Below, piece after piece: positions 1 through 6,561 of a DNA stretch of 21,707 nucleotides (its first letter is position 1; each line of letters opens with the position of its first letter). Source of the stretch: a virus; the IMG/VR virus record IMGVR_UViG_3300021093_000421, positions 1-21,707 of that record; one strand, 5' to 3'. The position numbers were made by a program, and so were the translations under genes. The notes under the pieces were generated by a model. It saw only the letters and a program-made list of their open reading frames with translations. It had not been told where the DNA came from and did no database searches.

Positions 1-333
1 GCCAGTAGTAGTCGCGCCGGTGATTGTTGTAAACCCGGCGGTACCACCCGTGACGGTAGTAAATTGTGCTGCGTTTCCTGTAACAGTCGCACCTGTGACC
101 GTGGTGAACCCTGCAGTATTACCAGTTAATGTTCCAAACTGTCCGGCAGTTCCGGTGACGGTTGCGCCGGAAACAAGAGTCGTGCCAAGAATATTGGTTG
201 CAGTCAGCGTGCCGGTAACGGTTGCATTACCAGTAAAAGTTGGGTTTTGAACAAGGCCGGAAATCGGAACACTTACGTCCGTTCCACCGGAAGTGAACGT
301 AATGGTGTCGACTTTTATAATACCGTACGGCAT
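1..333 (-). CDS. Tail-fibre-like structural protein, N-terminal part (cut by window edge)
   Basis: An open minus-strand frame begins at the ATG at 333 and runs off the left edge, so only about 111 residues are visible. It starts MPYGIIKVDTITFTSGGTDV, the kind of N-terminus seen on cyanophage tail-fibre or tail-adhesin proteins. It then enters a low-complexity pattern of Thr, Gly, Val and Ala with repeated units such as SGATVTG and TAGFTTVTG, which suggests a fibrous beta-structured shaft. The gene lies 37 bp downstream of another fibre-like gene (371-2110) whose C-terminal third has nearly the same repeat units. The ribosome-binding site is weak and A-rich. The receptor-binding tip, if there is one, is outside the window. 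Role in host recognition is inferred from composition and neighbour. Confidence 0.75.
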   Translation of the reverse strand, partial: MPYGIIKVDTITFTSGGTDVSVPISGLVQNPTFTGNATVTGTLTATNILGTTLVSGATVTGTAGQFGTLTGNTAGFTTVTGATVTGNAAQFTTVTGGTAGFTTITGATTTG

Positions 334-370
334 TGTCTTCGCTACTTTTTCTTTATTTTAACCGAAAAAC

Positions 371-2110
371 TTACGGAAGGATAATCAACGGACCTTGAAT
401 AATAAAGCCGTTGGTGCTACCAGAAACAACCCCAGAGCATACAATAGCTGCAGTGGCGCCTGAAGGTGTTGTTATATGAAGTGTACTACCAGTAATATCT
501 GTAAACAAGCCCGTATTTCCCGTAACGGTCGCACCAGAAACTTGACCTGTAAAAACTCCGCTGACAAAGTTTGCCGTTGTACCTGTAACGGTTGTGCCAG
601 TAACGGTAGTAAACCCTGCAGTTCCACCAGTGAGAGTTGTAAACTGTCCGGCGTTTCCGGTGACGGTTGCACCAGAAACTAAAGTAGTTCCAACAACATT
701 AACCCCGGTGATATTTGTTGCTTGAACGGCTGTTCCTGTAATTGTCTGGCCACTGATGTTACCGGTAACCGTAATATTATTGTTGAAAAAGCTCTGACCG
801 GAAATAAATAAACCAGACAGAACAGTAAAATTACCACTGATCGTTTGGTCTCCGGCAAAAGTTTGGTTAATCGCGGTGAGGTTTACAAATTCACCCGACA
901 AGAACTTGGCGATCTGACCGGTTACCGTGGCACCAGAAACCTCAGTTGTGAAAACGCCAGAAACACCAGTGATGTTGGTAAATTTGCCGAAGTCTCCGGT
1001 CACAGTCGCGCCAGACACTTGATCGGTGAATGTGCCGCTAGTCGCAATAAAGTTGACGCCGCTAATGGTTCCGGTGGAAACCGTTAGTCCGGACGCAATG
1101 CTTGCAGTTTGGTCAACGGTGAGTGTTCCGCTGGTTTCAATATTGCCTGTAACAGTGATATTTTGCTTAACAATTCCGGTGGTGATCGTTGCTGTTTCTG
1201 CGGTAAGCGTCGTGAAATTAGCAGTGTCACCGGTAATTAAGGCGCCCGACAACTGCGTCGTATAAACACCGGAAATACCTGTGATTGAAATCGCCTGGAT
1301 AGTGTCGCCAGTAATTGTGGCCCCAGAAAGTTGAGTAGTGAAAACTCCGCTAACACCGGTGAGAGATGTAAATTGTGCGGTGTCTCCGGTTACAGTTGCT
1401 CCAGAAATCTGGGAAGTAAATACGCCGCTTACTCCTGTAAGAGATGTAAGAAGAGCCGTATTGCCGGTAATAGTTGCACCCGAAAGTTGGGATGTAAAAG
1501 TGCCTGAGATTCCAGTTAAGGTATTTACACGAACGGTATCACCTGTAATCGTCGACCCACTAATTGTGTTAGTAAATGTGCCCGATACTCCCGTTATGGA
1601 ACTCACAAGGGCTGTATTGCCTGTAATGGTTGCGCCACTGAGCTGGGATGTAAATACACCCGAAACGCCTGTGATATTAGAAACAAGAGCCGTATCTCCA
1701 GTAATCGTGGCTCCTGATAACTGTGAAGTGAAGACGCCTGAGATTCCGGTTAAGGTTGAAAAACGTCCCGTATCTCCGGTAATAATTGCACCGCTTATCT
1801 GGCCTGTGGCAGTCAGATTGTTTTGAACAACGACACCGCTGAAGGTGGCAAGGCCAGAACTAGTGACAGTATTAAGAGAGGTGGCGCCACTAACGGTAAG
1901 ATTTCCAGTGATAGTAATGTCACCGAAAATTGTTTCGCCACTGATGTTTACGTAATATTGATCTAAATAATTCCTAAACTCGGTAAAAGTAATTTTCTTA
2001 TTACGAAGTGTGGGGTCCACCTCAAAGACGTGGACGAGCGTAAGCAGGTCCTGTTCATTAATGGCGACACCATTAATAAATGGAAATTCGGAAATCCGTC
2101 TGTTCGACAC
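371..2110 (-). CDS. Repeat-rich tail-fibre-like protein, 579 aa
   Basis: The protein starts at GTG (2110). The first 55 residues, beginning MSNRRISEFPFING, form a non-repetitive head of the type found on phage fibre proteins, probably the virion attachment part. From about residue 106 the chain is a regular array: the unit SGA(T)ITGDT recurs at residues 106, 132, 158, 184, 210, 236, 262 and 288, exactly 26 residues apart. Looser copies follow (SGATVTG near 370-400 and again in the C-terminal third). There are few charged residues and no enzyme motif. It is most likely a trimeric beta-rich shaft. The C-terminus ends in a short hydrophobic stretch (GFIIQGPLIILP). Function in adsorption is inferred; a non-fibre structural role cannot be excluded. 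Confidence 0.75.
   Translation of the reverse strand: MSNRRISEFPFINGVAINEQDLLTLVHVFEVDPTLRNKKITFTEFRNYLDQYYVNISGETIFGDITITGNLTVSGATSLNTVTSSGLATFSGVVVQNNLTATGQISGAIITGDTGRFSTLTGISGVFTSQLSGATITGDTALVSNITGVSGVFTSQLSGATITGNTALVSSITGVSGTFTNTISGSTITGDTVRVNTLTGISGTFTSQLSGATITGNTALLTSLTGVSGVFTSQISGATVTGDTAQFTSLTGVSGVFTTQLSGATITGDTIQAISITGISGVYTTQLSGALITGDTANFTTLTAETATITTGIVKQNITVTGNIETSGTLTVDQTASIASGLTVSTGTISGVNFIATSGTFTDQVSGATVTGDFGKFTNITGVSGVFTTEVSGATVTGQIAKFLSGEFVNLTAINQTFAGDQTISGNFTVLSGLFISGQSFFNNNITVTGNISGQTITGTAVQATNITGVNVVGTTLVSGATVTGNAGQFTTLTGGTAGFTTVTGTTVTGTTANFVSGVFTGQVSGATVTGNTGLFTDITGSTLHITTPSGATAAIVCSGVVSGSTNGFIIQGPLIILP
1172..1795 (-). repeat. Eight tandem 78-bp (26-aa) coding repeats in the tail-fibre gene
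   Basis: Eight in-frame units with a constant 26-residue period encode variants of ITGVSGVFTSQLSGATITG. The protein repeats are well conserved while third codon positions vary, so the array is old and under protein-level selection rather than a recent slippage product. Confidence 0.85.
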
Positions 2111-2155
2111 CTACTTTTACGCCATACTCTTACCTTTAATTATAAATCTCTTTTT

Positions 2156-2473
2156 CTAGCGAACCTTAATTTCAATTTTGGGAAGCAAATTGGAAATAGT
2201 ATTCCAACTCCATTGAATTCCGGTTACAATTCCACAAGATAAAAGGATGACCAACAGCAATTCTGCAACTGTAAAGTTGCGACGAACATAAACAATTTGG
2301 GCTTGTTGCCCTGTGGGACGCTGAAGACTTGCTTGTTCTGCCAAGGTTTGTTGAATTGCCAGTTCCCTGGCACGCGCCTTCATTGCCTCAAGTTGTTCTG
2401 GTGTGATCTGGGGCGGCATCGGCGGCTGACTAGCTGGAATTTGGTCTTCCATTTGAGCAAACTGTTTTCTCAC
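2156..2473 (-). CDS. Small protein with one C-terminal membrane helix, unknown function
   Basis: This 105-residue frame opens at GTG (2473); an internal ATG at residue 8 (MEDQIPASQP, about 2452) is an equally credible start. Residues about 10-35 are rich in Pro and Gln. Residues 35-60 look helical and charged. A hydrophobic run of about 20 residues follows (residues 68-90, TVAELLLVILLSCGIVTGIQ), then a short polar tail ending in KIEIKVR. It therefore looks like a single-pass membrane protein. It sits 45 bp upstream of the tail-fibre gene on the same strand and is divergent from the HTH gene at 2505. A holin or spanin-like role is possible given the topology but nothing specific supports it; the lysozyme gene is several kilobases away. 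Confidence 0.6.
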   Translation of the reverse strand: MRKQFAQMEDQIPASQPPMPPQITPEQLEAMKARARELAIQQTLAEQASLQRPTGQQAQIVYVRRNFTVAELLLVILLSCGIVTGIQWSWNTISNLLPKIEIKVR

Positions 2474-2504
2474 ACGTTAGCATCTAAGCAAAACATTTGG
2501 CGTT

Positions 2505-2918
2505 ATGAATCACGGAATCCGCAAAGGCTTAGAAGATATAGCAGCAGAACTAAAGGGAATCCGAAATATCTTGGCTTCCATGTGGCACAGCCGTTATTCG
2601 GAGGGAGAAACAGATCGCCTGAATCCCGAAGCATATGCCGATGAATATATCTCGACCGAAGAATGTGCCAGGCGCCTGGGGGTTTCAGATCAGACACTAC
2701 GGAACTGGATGGCAATGGGACGGAAAAGTCCAGATAAGGGCTGGGTTGAAGGCTTGCATTACGTCAATGCGTCTCCCAACCCCAACAAAAAAGCAATCAT
2801 TCGGATCCCTTGGAACAATTTGGTCCGTTCTTTCGCTAAAAACCCGGAATTAACCCTTGCTGATTATCGGAAACCAAAGTCAAACATGTATGTATTACGC
2901 GAGGTTAACCCTGAATAA
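2505..2918 (+). CDS. Helix-turn-helix (excisionase/MerR-like) DNA-binding protein
   Basis: The 137-residue product has a helical N-terminal segment (residues 1-32, with ELKGIRNILASMWHSRY). A predicted winged helix-turn-helix follows: residues 49-72, ISTEECARRLGVSDQTLRNW, give the two DNA-contacting helices. The segment GLHYVNASPNPNKKAIIRIPW (residues 83-104, abbreviated here as GLHYVN..RIPW) resembles the wing of excisionase-type domains. It is the first gene of a plus-strand run reaching to 4970 and diverges from the minus-strand gene at 2473 across only 31 bp, a position suited to a regulator. Its target is unknown. The start ATG at 2505 is the first in frame and no strong Shine-Dalgarno is visible. 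Confidence 0.75.
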   Translation: MNHGIRKGLEDIAAELKGIRNILASMWHSRYSEGETDRLNPEAYADEYISTEECARRLGVSDQTLRNWMAMGRKSPDKGWVEGLHYVNASPNPNKKAIIRIPWNNLVRSFAKNPELTLADYRKPKSNMYVLREVNPE

Positions 2919-2920
2919 CC

Positions 2921-3379
2921 ATGGCTCATCGCTTTAAGGGCTTTGACATAAATGATGTAGATCTTGAAAACTACCAAGAGCTACTCCCAGAGTCCCTGGC
3001 GCTGCAGCTTAGTATGTTTATACCACCCGAAGGATCTTTTGACGTTGGTTGCGTACGTAGATACCTCGAAAACTTAAAAAATTATGAAGAAGAAGATGCG
3101 AATTCCGGCATGACTTTGGCTAATAGATTGCGACTGGCGTTTCGTGACTTGAAGCCGGACACAATCTGCGGTAAATTTCCACAAGCAGAATTGCCTCTTA
3201 AACGGAGATTGCGATGCGTAGCCGAGTATCTGATCCGTTCTGGAGAATTAGAAAAGATGAGGGATGGCCAAGGGAAACTGATAAAAAAACGAGGAATTCT
3301 TGGAAAAATGGTCGTTTTATACCAGCCGACCGATAAACTGATTGAATCTTTAGCTCGCCAGGGATTGTTGGAAGTATGA
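2921..3379 (+). CDS. Unknown protein, possible winged-helix C-terminus, 152 aa
   Basis: The ATG at 2921 lies just after the stop of the HTH gene, and its own stop overlaps the next start in an ATGA junction (3376-3379), so the gene is part of one operon. I do not recognise the family. The N-terminal 60 residues are acidic and helical (DINDVDLENYQELLPESLAL). The C-terminal half alternates helices and short strands ending in GILGKMVVLYQPTDKLIESL, a layout compatible with a winged-helix fold. No catalytic motif, signal peptide or membrane helix is visible. The surrounding genes suggest an early regulatory or nucleotide-metabolism role, which is inference. Confidence 0.6.
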   Translation: MAHRFKGFDINDVDLENYQELLPESLALQLSMFIPPEGSFDVGCVRRYLENLKNYEEEDANSGMTLANRLRLAFRDLKPDTICGKFPQAELPLKRRLRCVAEYLIRSGELEKMRDGQGKLIKKRGILGKMVVLYQPTDKLIESLARQGLLEV

Positions 3380-3762
3380 ATCGTCGGGAAAAACTGATTG
3401 CTGCGGCGCTCGGCAACGATTTTGATGAGACAAAAGCCAAGATGCTTGATGCCACCATCCGGTTGATTCTTGGTGACATGGGGCAACACTACTGTAAGTT
3501 CTGGGAACACGAAGGGCCTGGCGTCATGGTCTTTCAACCAGAAAACATGTCAAAATCAATGTTCTTTTTGACGCTCAAAGAGTTGCACGCAGCGCAAGAA
3601 GAGTGCGAACGCGAAAACAACGGTGATCTGGCCGAGACCTTTCGAAGAATTTTAGACGCGGCCCAAAAGATTGATCCTGCGGAAAAGGCTGGTTATCTCA
3701 TCAATGACAAAGAGGGCATCCGTTATTCGGAAATCGACTACAACGTGGTCACTGATTCGTAA
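3376..3762 (+). CDS. Unknown early protein, 128 aa
   Basis: The start ATG is inside the stop of the preceding gene (ATGA) and the stop at 3762 shares a base with the next start (TAATG), so translation is probably coupled along the operon. The sequence is soluble, helical and acidic: residues 58-100, around SKSMFFLTLKELHAAQEECE, look like long amphipathic helices. No known motif was seen. Codon use matches its neighbours, which supports a real gene. Confidence 0.6.
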   Translation: MNRREKLIAAALGNDFDETKAKMLDATIRLILGDMGQHYCKFWEHEGPGVMVFQPENMSKSMFFLTLKELHAAQEECERENNGDLAETFRRILDAAQKIDPAEKAGYLINDKEGIRYSEIDYNVVTDS

Positions 3763-4349
3763 TGCCAATTCAAAATATTCGCTCTCACGTTGAAGATCGT
3801 GAGTTAATTACGAATTATGACTTAATTGCTTCCGCTCATGCCTTGCTGGAAGGCATTGACCTGGATGTCGCAAGCTCACATGTAGCAAACAGCTACGTGG
3901 AAGCAAAAGAATACTTTACCCCTGTGGAGGATGGTCTTAATTGCCAGCAGTGGCATGGGAGTGTTTATTTATTTCCACCAAGTGGGGCGTACTTTTGGGA
4001 TAAGAAGAATCAAAGATGGAAGATGACTCGCGCCACGTCTCCGACGTTGATCTCTTCTCATGCCGTTTGGTTTCGAAAGCTGTATAAATCCTGGTCAACC
4101 AGGCAGATTACCCAGGGTTTGTACTTTACAAACTGCCCTGACATGATTCGTTACGAACAAAATATCTTTGATTTTCCCATGTGCATTCTCAAGACTGCAC
4201 CTAGTTTGTTAAAAAACACAAGCGAGGGTATTAGTTCGCACACAACCTGTACTTCGTTTTTGGTTTATTTGCCGCCCATGGATCGAGCCACGGAATGCAC
4301 TGAAAAATTTATTGACATTTATCAAGAAAAAGGACGGCTTTTGTACTGA
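3762..4349 (+). CDS. Dam-like (phage DNA N6-adenine methyltransferase family) protein with altered catalytic motif
   Basis: The 195-residue product resembles the phage Dam family (PF05869 type). It has the signature block LDVASSHVANSYVEAKEYFT (residues 34-53), then EDGL at 56-59 and W-G-S-V at 64-68, matching the usual order DLDxAA...N...YFT..DGL...W.G.V. In active members the next element is N/D-P-P-Y, the catalytic tetrad. Here it reads YLFPPSG (residues 69-75), so Asp/Asn is Phe and Tyr is Ser. The C-terminal half keeps the family's aromatic pattern (FDFPMCILKTAP at about 137-148). Either it is a divergent enzyme or a catalytically dead relative, perhaps a DNA-binding or decoy protein. It overlaps the previous gene by one base (TAATG) and precedes dCTP deaminase. 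Confidence 0.6.
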   Translation: MPIQNIRSHVEDRELITNYDLIASAHALLEGIDLDVASSHVANSYVEAKEYFTPVEDGLNCQQWHGSVYLFPPSGAYFWDKKNQRWKMTRATSPTLISSHAVWFRKLYKSWSTRQITQGLYFTNCPDMIRYEQNIFDFPMCILKTAPSLLKNTSEGISSHTTCTSFLVYLPPMDRATECTEKFIDIYQEKGRLLY

Positions 4350-4382
4350 TTTTTGTATACTGAACAACGATTGATTGAAACA

Positions 4383-4970
4383 ATGTCCGTACTCGCAGAT
4401 TGGCAAATTCGCAAACTTGCGGAAGAAGAGGCGATGATTGCACCGTTTGTCAATCACGTAGTGAGTGAAGAGGACGGTCGTAGGTTGTTGAGCTATGGCC
4501 TTAGTTCCTACGGCTATGACATTCGCCTGTCGCCAAGCCAATGTTTAATTTTTGGCAAAGTTCAAGCTGGGGATTGTGATCCAAAGAACTTTGATCCTGA
4601 AATTTTAAAACCCGCTGCATTGCTCGAGGATGAGCGTGGAAAGTACTTTCTTCTTCCGCCGTACGGATATTGTCTCGGAGTCGCTAAAGAGCGGTTGAAG
4701 CTCCCCAGGGATGTCACTGTGGTTGCTGTGGGCAAATCGACCTATGCTCGTTCAGGAATCCTGGTAAATATTACGCCAGCCGAAAGTGGTTGGGAAGGCT
4801 ACTTGACGTTAGAAATTAGCAACTGCACTGGCCTTTTTAATCGCATTTATGCCGATGAAGGAATTACTCAACTGCTCTTTTACCAAGGATTACCTTGTGA
4901 GGTTAGTTACCAAGATCGTAAAGGAAAATATCAAGACCAACCGCCAGAAGTTGTTTTTTCTCAGGTTTGA
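4383..4970 (+). CDS. dcd: dCTP deaminase
   Basis: The product converts dCTP to dUTP, feeding dTTP synthesis during phage replication. Counting from the ATG at 4383 (195 aa), it carries the family's core: SYGYDIRLS at residues 42-50, the active-site loop VGKSTYARSGI at 116-126 (Ser119 and Arg123 being the family Ser and Arg), and WEGYLTLEISN at 137-147 with the catalytic Glu at 144. Length is close to the usual 180-200 residues. The frame is open upstream to a TTG at 4353, but the ten extra residues do not resemble the family and I prefer the ATG; neither has a strong ribosome-binding site. It is the last gene of the plus-strand operon, and its stop touches the stop of the convergent gene at 4971. 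Confidence 0.9.
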   Translation: MSVLADWQIRKLAEEEAMIAPFVNHVVSEEDGRRLLSYGLSSYGYDIRLSPSQCLIFGKVQAGDCDPKNFDPEILKPAALLEDERGKYFLLPPYGYCLGVAKERLKLPRDVTVVAVGKSTYARSGILVNITPAESGWEGYLTLEISNCTGLFNRIYADEGITQLLFYQGLPCEVSYQDRKGKYQDQPPEVVFSQV

Positions 4971-5396
4971 TTAAATATTCCCAAAGGCCCGCCCTGGTTT
5001 GTTCGCGTAGTTAGTGCTGCCTGCCGTTCCAACCGTATCTCCCATTGAGGGAAGAACCGTTCCGCCAAACGGGACCCCGAAACTTTGAACGTCTACAATC
5101 GCGGGATTCCTGGGGGTGCGTCCACGAATGGTAGGTTCTGCGATACCTGCTCTTGTCCTGTACTCACCAGCGGCCTTGGCTGCCTTCATGTAAGAAGCAA
5201 CATTTTTTTGAGCCTCTGGCTGATTGTTTTCGTATCCAAATTGTTTAAATCGATCAGAAAAAGAATCTCGTTCGTCTGGGTCTAAGCGTCGCAGATCTAC
5301 ATCTCTGGCTTGTTCCGGACGCAAATCAGTTACTTCAACGCCAGACGACGCAGCGTCTAGCCGAGGATCATAATCCTGATCAAAGAAATTTGCCAT
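4971..5396 (-). CDS. Unknown polar protein, 141 aa
   Basis: The frame is open from a TTG at 5423, but the ATG at 5396 (MANFFDQDYDPRLDAASSG) is the natural start. The first half is charged and helical (EQARDVDLRRLDPDERDSFS); the second half is Gly, Thr and Pro rich and probably extended (SFGVPFGGTVLPSMGDTVG), ending in GRAFGNI. No motif is recognised. Its stop codon immediately follows the dcd stop on the other strand, leaving no space for a terminator. Orientation with the late genes suggests a minor virion or assembly protein, but this is only inference. Confidence 0.55.
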   Translation of the reverse strand: MANFFDQDYDPRLDAASSGVEVTDLRPEQARDVDLRRLDPDERDSFSDRFKQFGYENNQPEAQKNVASYMKAAKAAGEYRTRAGIAEPTIRGRTPRNPAIVDVQSFGVPFGGTVLPSMGDTVGTAGSTNYANKPGRAFGNI

Positions 5397-5434
5397 AGTA
5401 TTATTGTAAGAGGAATAAATCAAGCCTTAATATC

Positions 5435-5785
5435 ATGTATCACAGCGCTGCAGGGTTCCTGGATAGCTTTGTACAAGACGAAGTCGAGTGCCGGTGTTTG
5501 GATTTCGAAGAAGACTTTGGCCAACCGCTCGCCAACGAAGAAAATGATGTACCCTTATATGACATGTACAACCGGGGTCTAGTTGCATGCGAACAGGGAA
5601 TGGAACGGAATCCTTTGAACATCGAGGGGATGGAAAGGCCCGGCGTGACGGGTTACATTCCGTCGATGGAGGAAGCGGTCCAGGCGGGAGCAGCGCCTCG
5701 TCCCAAGACTCTGGTACTGGAGCTGGGGGAACCGACCGAGGAGATGCTCGAGATGTCACGAAAGCGCCGTGGTTTAACCCGGTAG
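5435..5785 (+). CDS. Unknown acidic protein, 116 aa, overlapping the DUF3310 frame
   Basis: It starts at the ATG at 5435 (MYHSAAGFLDSFVQDEVE), diverging from the minus-strand gene at 5396. The composition is acidic and soluble with a basic end (EEMLEMSRKRRGLTR). No family is recognised. Its last 199 bp overlap the open part of the next frame (from 5587), which is in the -1 frame relative to it. The protein text of this frame looks natural up to its stop, while that of the other frame looks like coding sequence only after about 5755. So the real arrangement may be two overlapping genes, a fusion made by ribosomal frameshifting, or a disrupted single gene. Confidence 0.55.
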   Translation: MYHSAAGFLDSFVQDEVECRCLDFEEDFGQPLANEENDVPLYDMYNRGLVACEQGMERNPLNIEGMERPGVTGYIPSMEEAVQAGAAPRPKTLVLELGEPTEEMLEMSRKRRGLTR

Positions 5786-6189
5786 ATTCTTACAGTACGT
5801 CTGTAAGTACTGTTACTCTTCCAGGGTTTTCAAATGAATGTGTCGATGGGGTTTGCCCGGTTCCATGGGCAAAAGCTGTTGATGTTCTTAAAGAATCTGA
5901 TTTTTTAACACAAGATCGCAATTCAAATTTCCCTGCGGAAAATACTGTAGCCCCGCATCCTCCAGTAACTCAAGAAGATGTGGTCAATCATCCCAGCCAC
6001 TACACCGATGGTGGGATTGAATGCATTGAAGCAATTGAAGCTCAATTAACTCCTGAGGAGTATCGCGGATACCTGCGGGGCAATTGCGCTAAGTACTTGT
6101 GGCGTTGTATGCTGAAAGGAAAACCACTCGAAGACTTAAATAAATGTCGCTGGTATCTGGATCGACTAATACTGACTTTCGAAGATTAA
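5587..6189 (+). CDS. DUF3310-domain protein (T7 gp1.7-like family)
   Basis: The C-terminal part carries the DUF3310 signature: VNHPSHYTDGGIECIEAIE, then EYRGYLRGNCAKYLWR, then a final WYLDRLI helix. The family is common in phages and includes T7 gp1.7, which acts in nucleotide metabolism; the exact role here is not known. The start is unclear. The first in-frame ATG is 5587, but the Gly/Ser/Asp-rich first 55 residues look like an out-of-frame reading of the gene at 5435-5785. The only later start is GTG at 5980, directly before the domain, yet the 195 bp before it (NPVDSYSTSVSTVTLPGF...) also read like real protein and have no start. After the TAA at 6187-6189 the same frame continues with a second copy of the last helix. 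Confidence 0.7.
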   Translation: MRTGNGTESFEHRGDGKARRDGLHSVDGGSGPGGSSASSQDSGTGAGGTDRGDARDVTKAPWFNPVDSYSTSVSTVTLPGFSNECVDGVCPVPWAKAVDVLKESDFLTQDRNSNFPAENTVAPHPPVTQEDVVNHPSHYTDGGIECIEAIEAQLTPEEYRGYLRGNCAKYLWRCMLKGKPLEDLNKCRWYLDRLILTFED

Positions 6190-6243
6190 ACAAAGAAGGC
6201 ACAGTGGTATCTCAGTAGATTAATTGAGCTGGATGAAGTTTAA
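6130..6243 (+). repeat. Diverged tandem duplication of the DUF3310 C-terminal helix, with a stop inside the second copy
   Basis: Copy 1 (from 6130) reads EDLNKCRWYLDRLI. Copy 2 (from 6181) reads ED, stop, TKKAQWYLSRLIELDEV and ends at a second TAA (6241-6243). Both are in one frame. The nucleotide sequences differ at many third positions, so the copies are not recent. The second ends with a pattern (KAQWYL.RLIEL) closer to the usual DUF3310 tail. Confidence 0.6.
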
Positions 6244-6527
6244 AACGGTTGCAGTTCGTCTTCATCGTCCTCGTCGTCACCCATGCAACTGGCGGCGAGT
6301 TCAACTAATTCAATGTCGGTGGGCAAGTCCCAGTCTAGTTCGATATTTTCATCAGCCATTAACGATTTAATGGCGTACCACTCCATAAGGCGTTGGTGGT
6401 AAAGGTTTAAAAGTGCTGAGTACAGTTGATCCCAAGTCATTTCTTGGGCGGCAAGCTCAGCCTTTCGCATGGAGAATTGCAGTTCCAAAGGAAGTTGAAA
6501 CTCTCGTGGTTCGACTGAACGCTCCAT
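6240..6527 (-). CDS. nblA: NblA-like phycobilisome degradation protein
   Basis: Read from the ATG at 6527, the 95-residue product matches the NblA family pattern over residues 10-56: FQLPLELQFSMR (10-21) corresponds to the usual F-x-L-(T/S)-LE-Q-x-F-x-x-R. MTWDQLYSALLNLYHQR (30-46) corresponds to M-S-x-x-Q-x-x-x-x-L-x-x-LY-x-Q. The predicted fold is the two-helix hairpin of NblA. NblA binds phycobiliproteins and presents them to the Clp protease, dismantling the antenna. It is longer than typical NblA (about 60 aa) because of an acidic tail (GDDEDDEDELQPF) with an extra helix. It follows the lysozyme gene by 34 bp, so it may be expressed with lysis genes. Its stop overlaps the end of the plus-strand DUF3310 extension. 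NblA genes are known in Microcystis and Planktothrix phages. Homology is by eye only. Confidence 0.7.
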   Translation of the reverse strand: MERSVEPREFQLPLELQFSMRKAELAAQEMTWDQLYSALLNLYHQRLMEWYAIKSLMADENIELDWDLPTDIELVELAASCMGDDEDDEDELQPF

Positions 6528-6561
6528 GTAATTCTCAGCCTTAGCTTTAAGTATTCTAAGA

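Noticed and set aside
1172-1795. Regular repeats as a CRISPR array
   Set aside because: The repeats are in-frame coding units with diverged third positions and no unique spacers.
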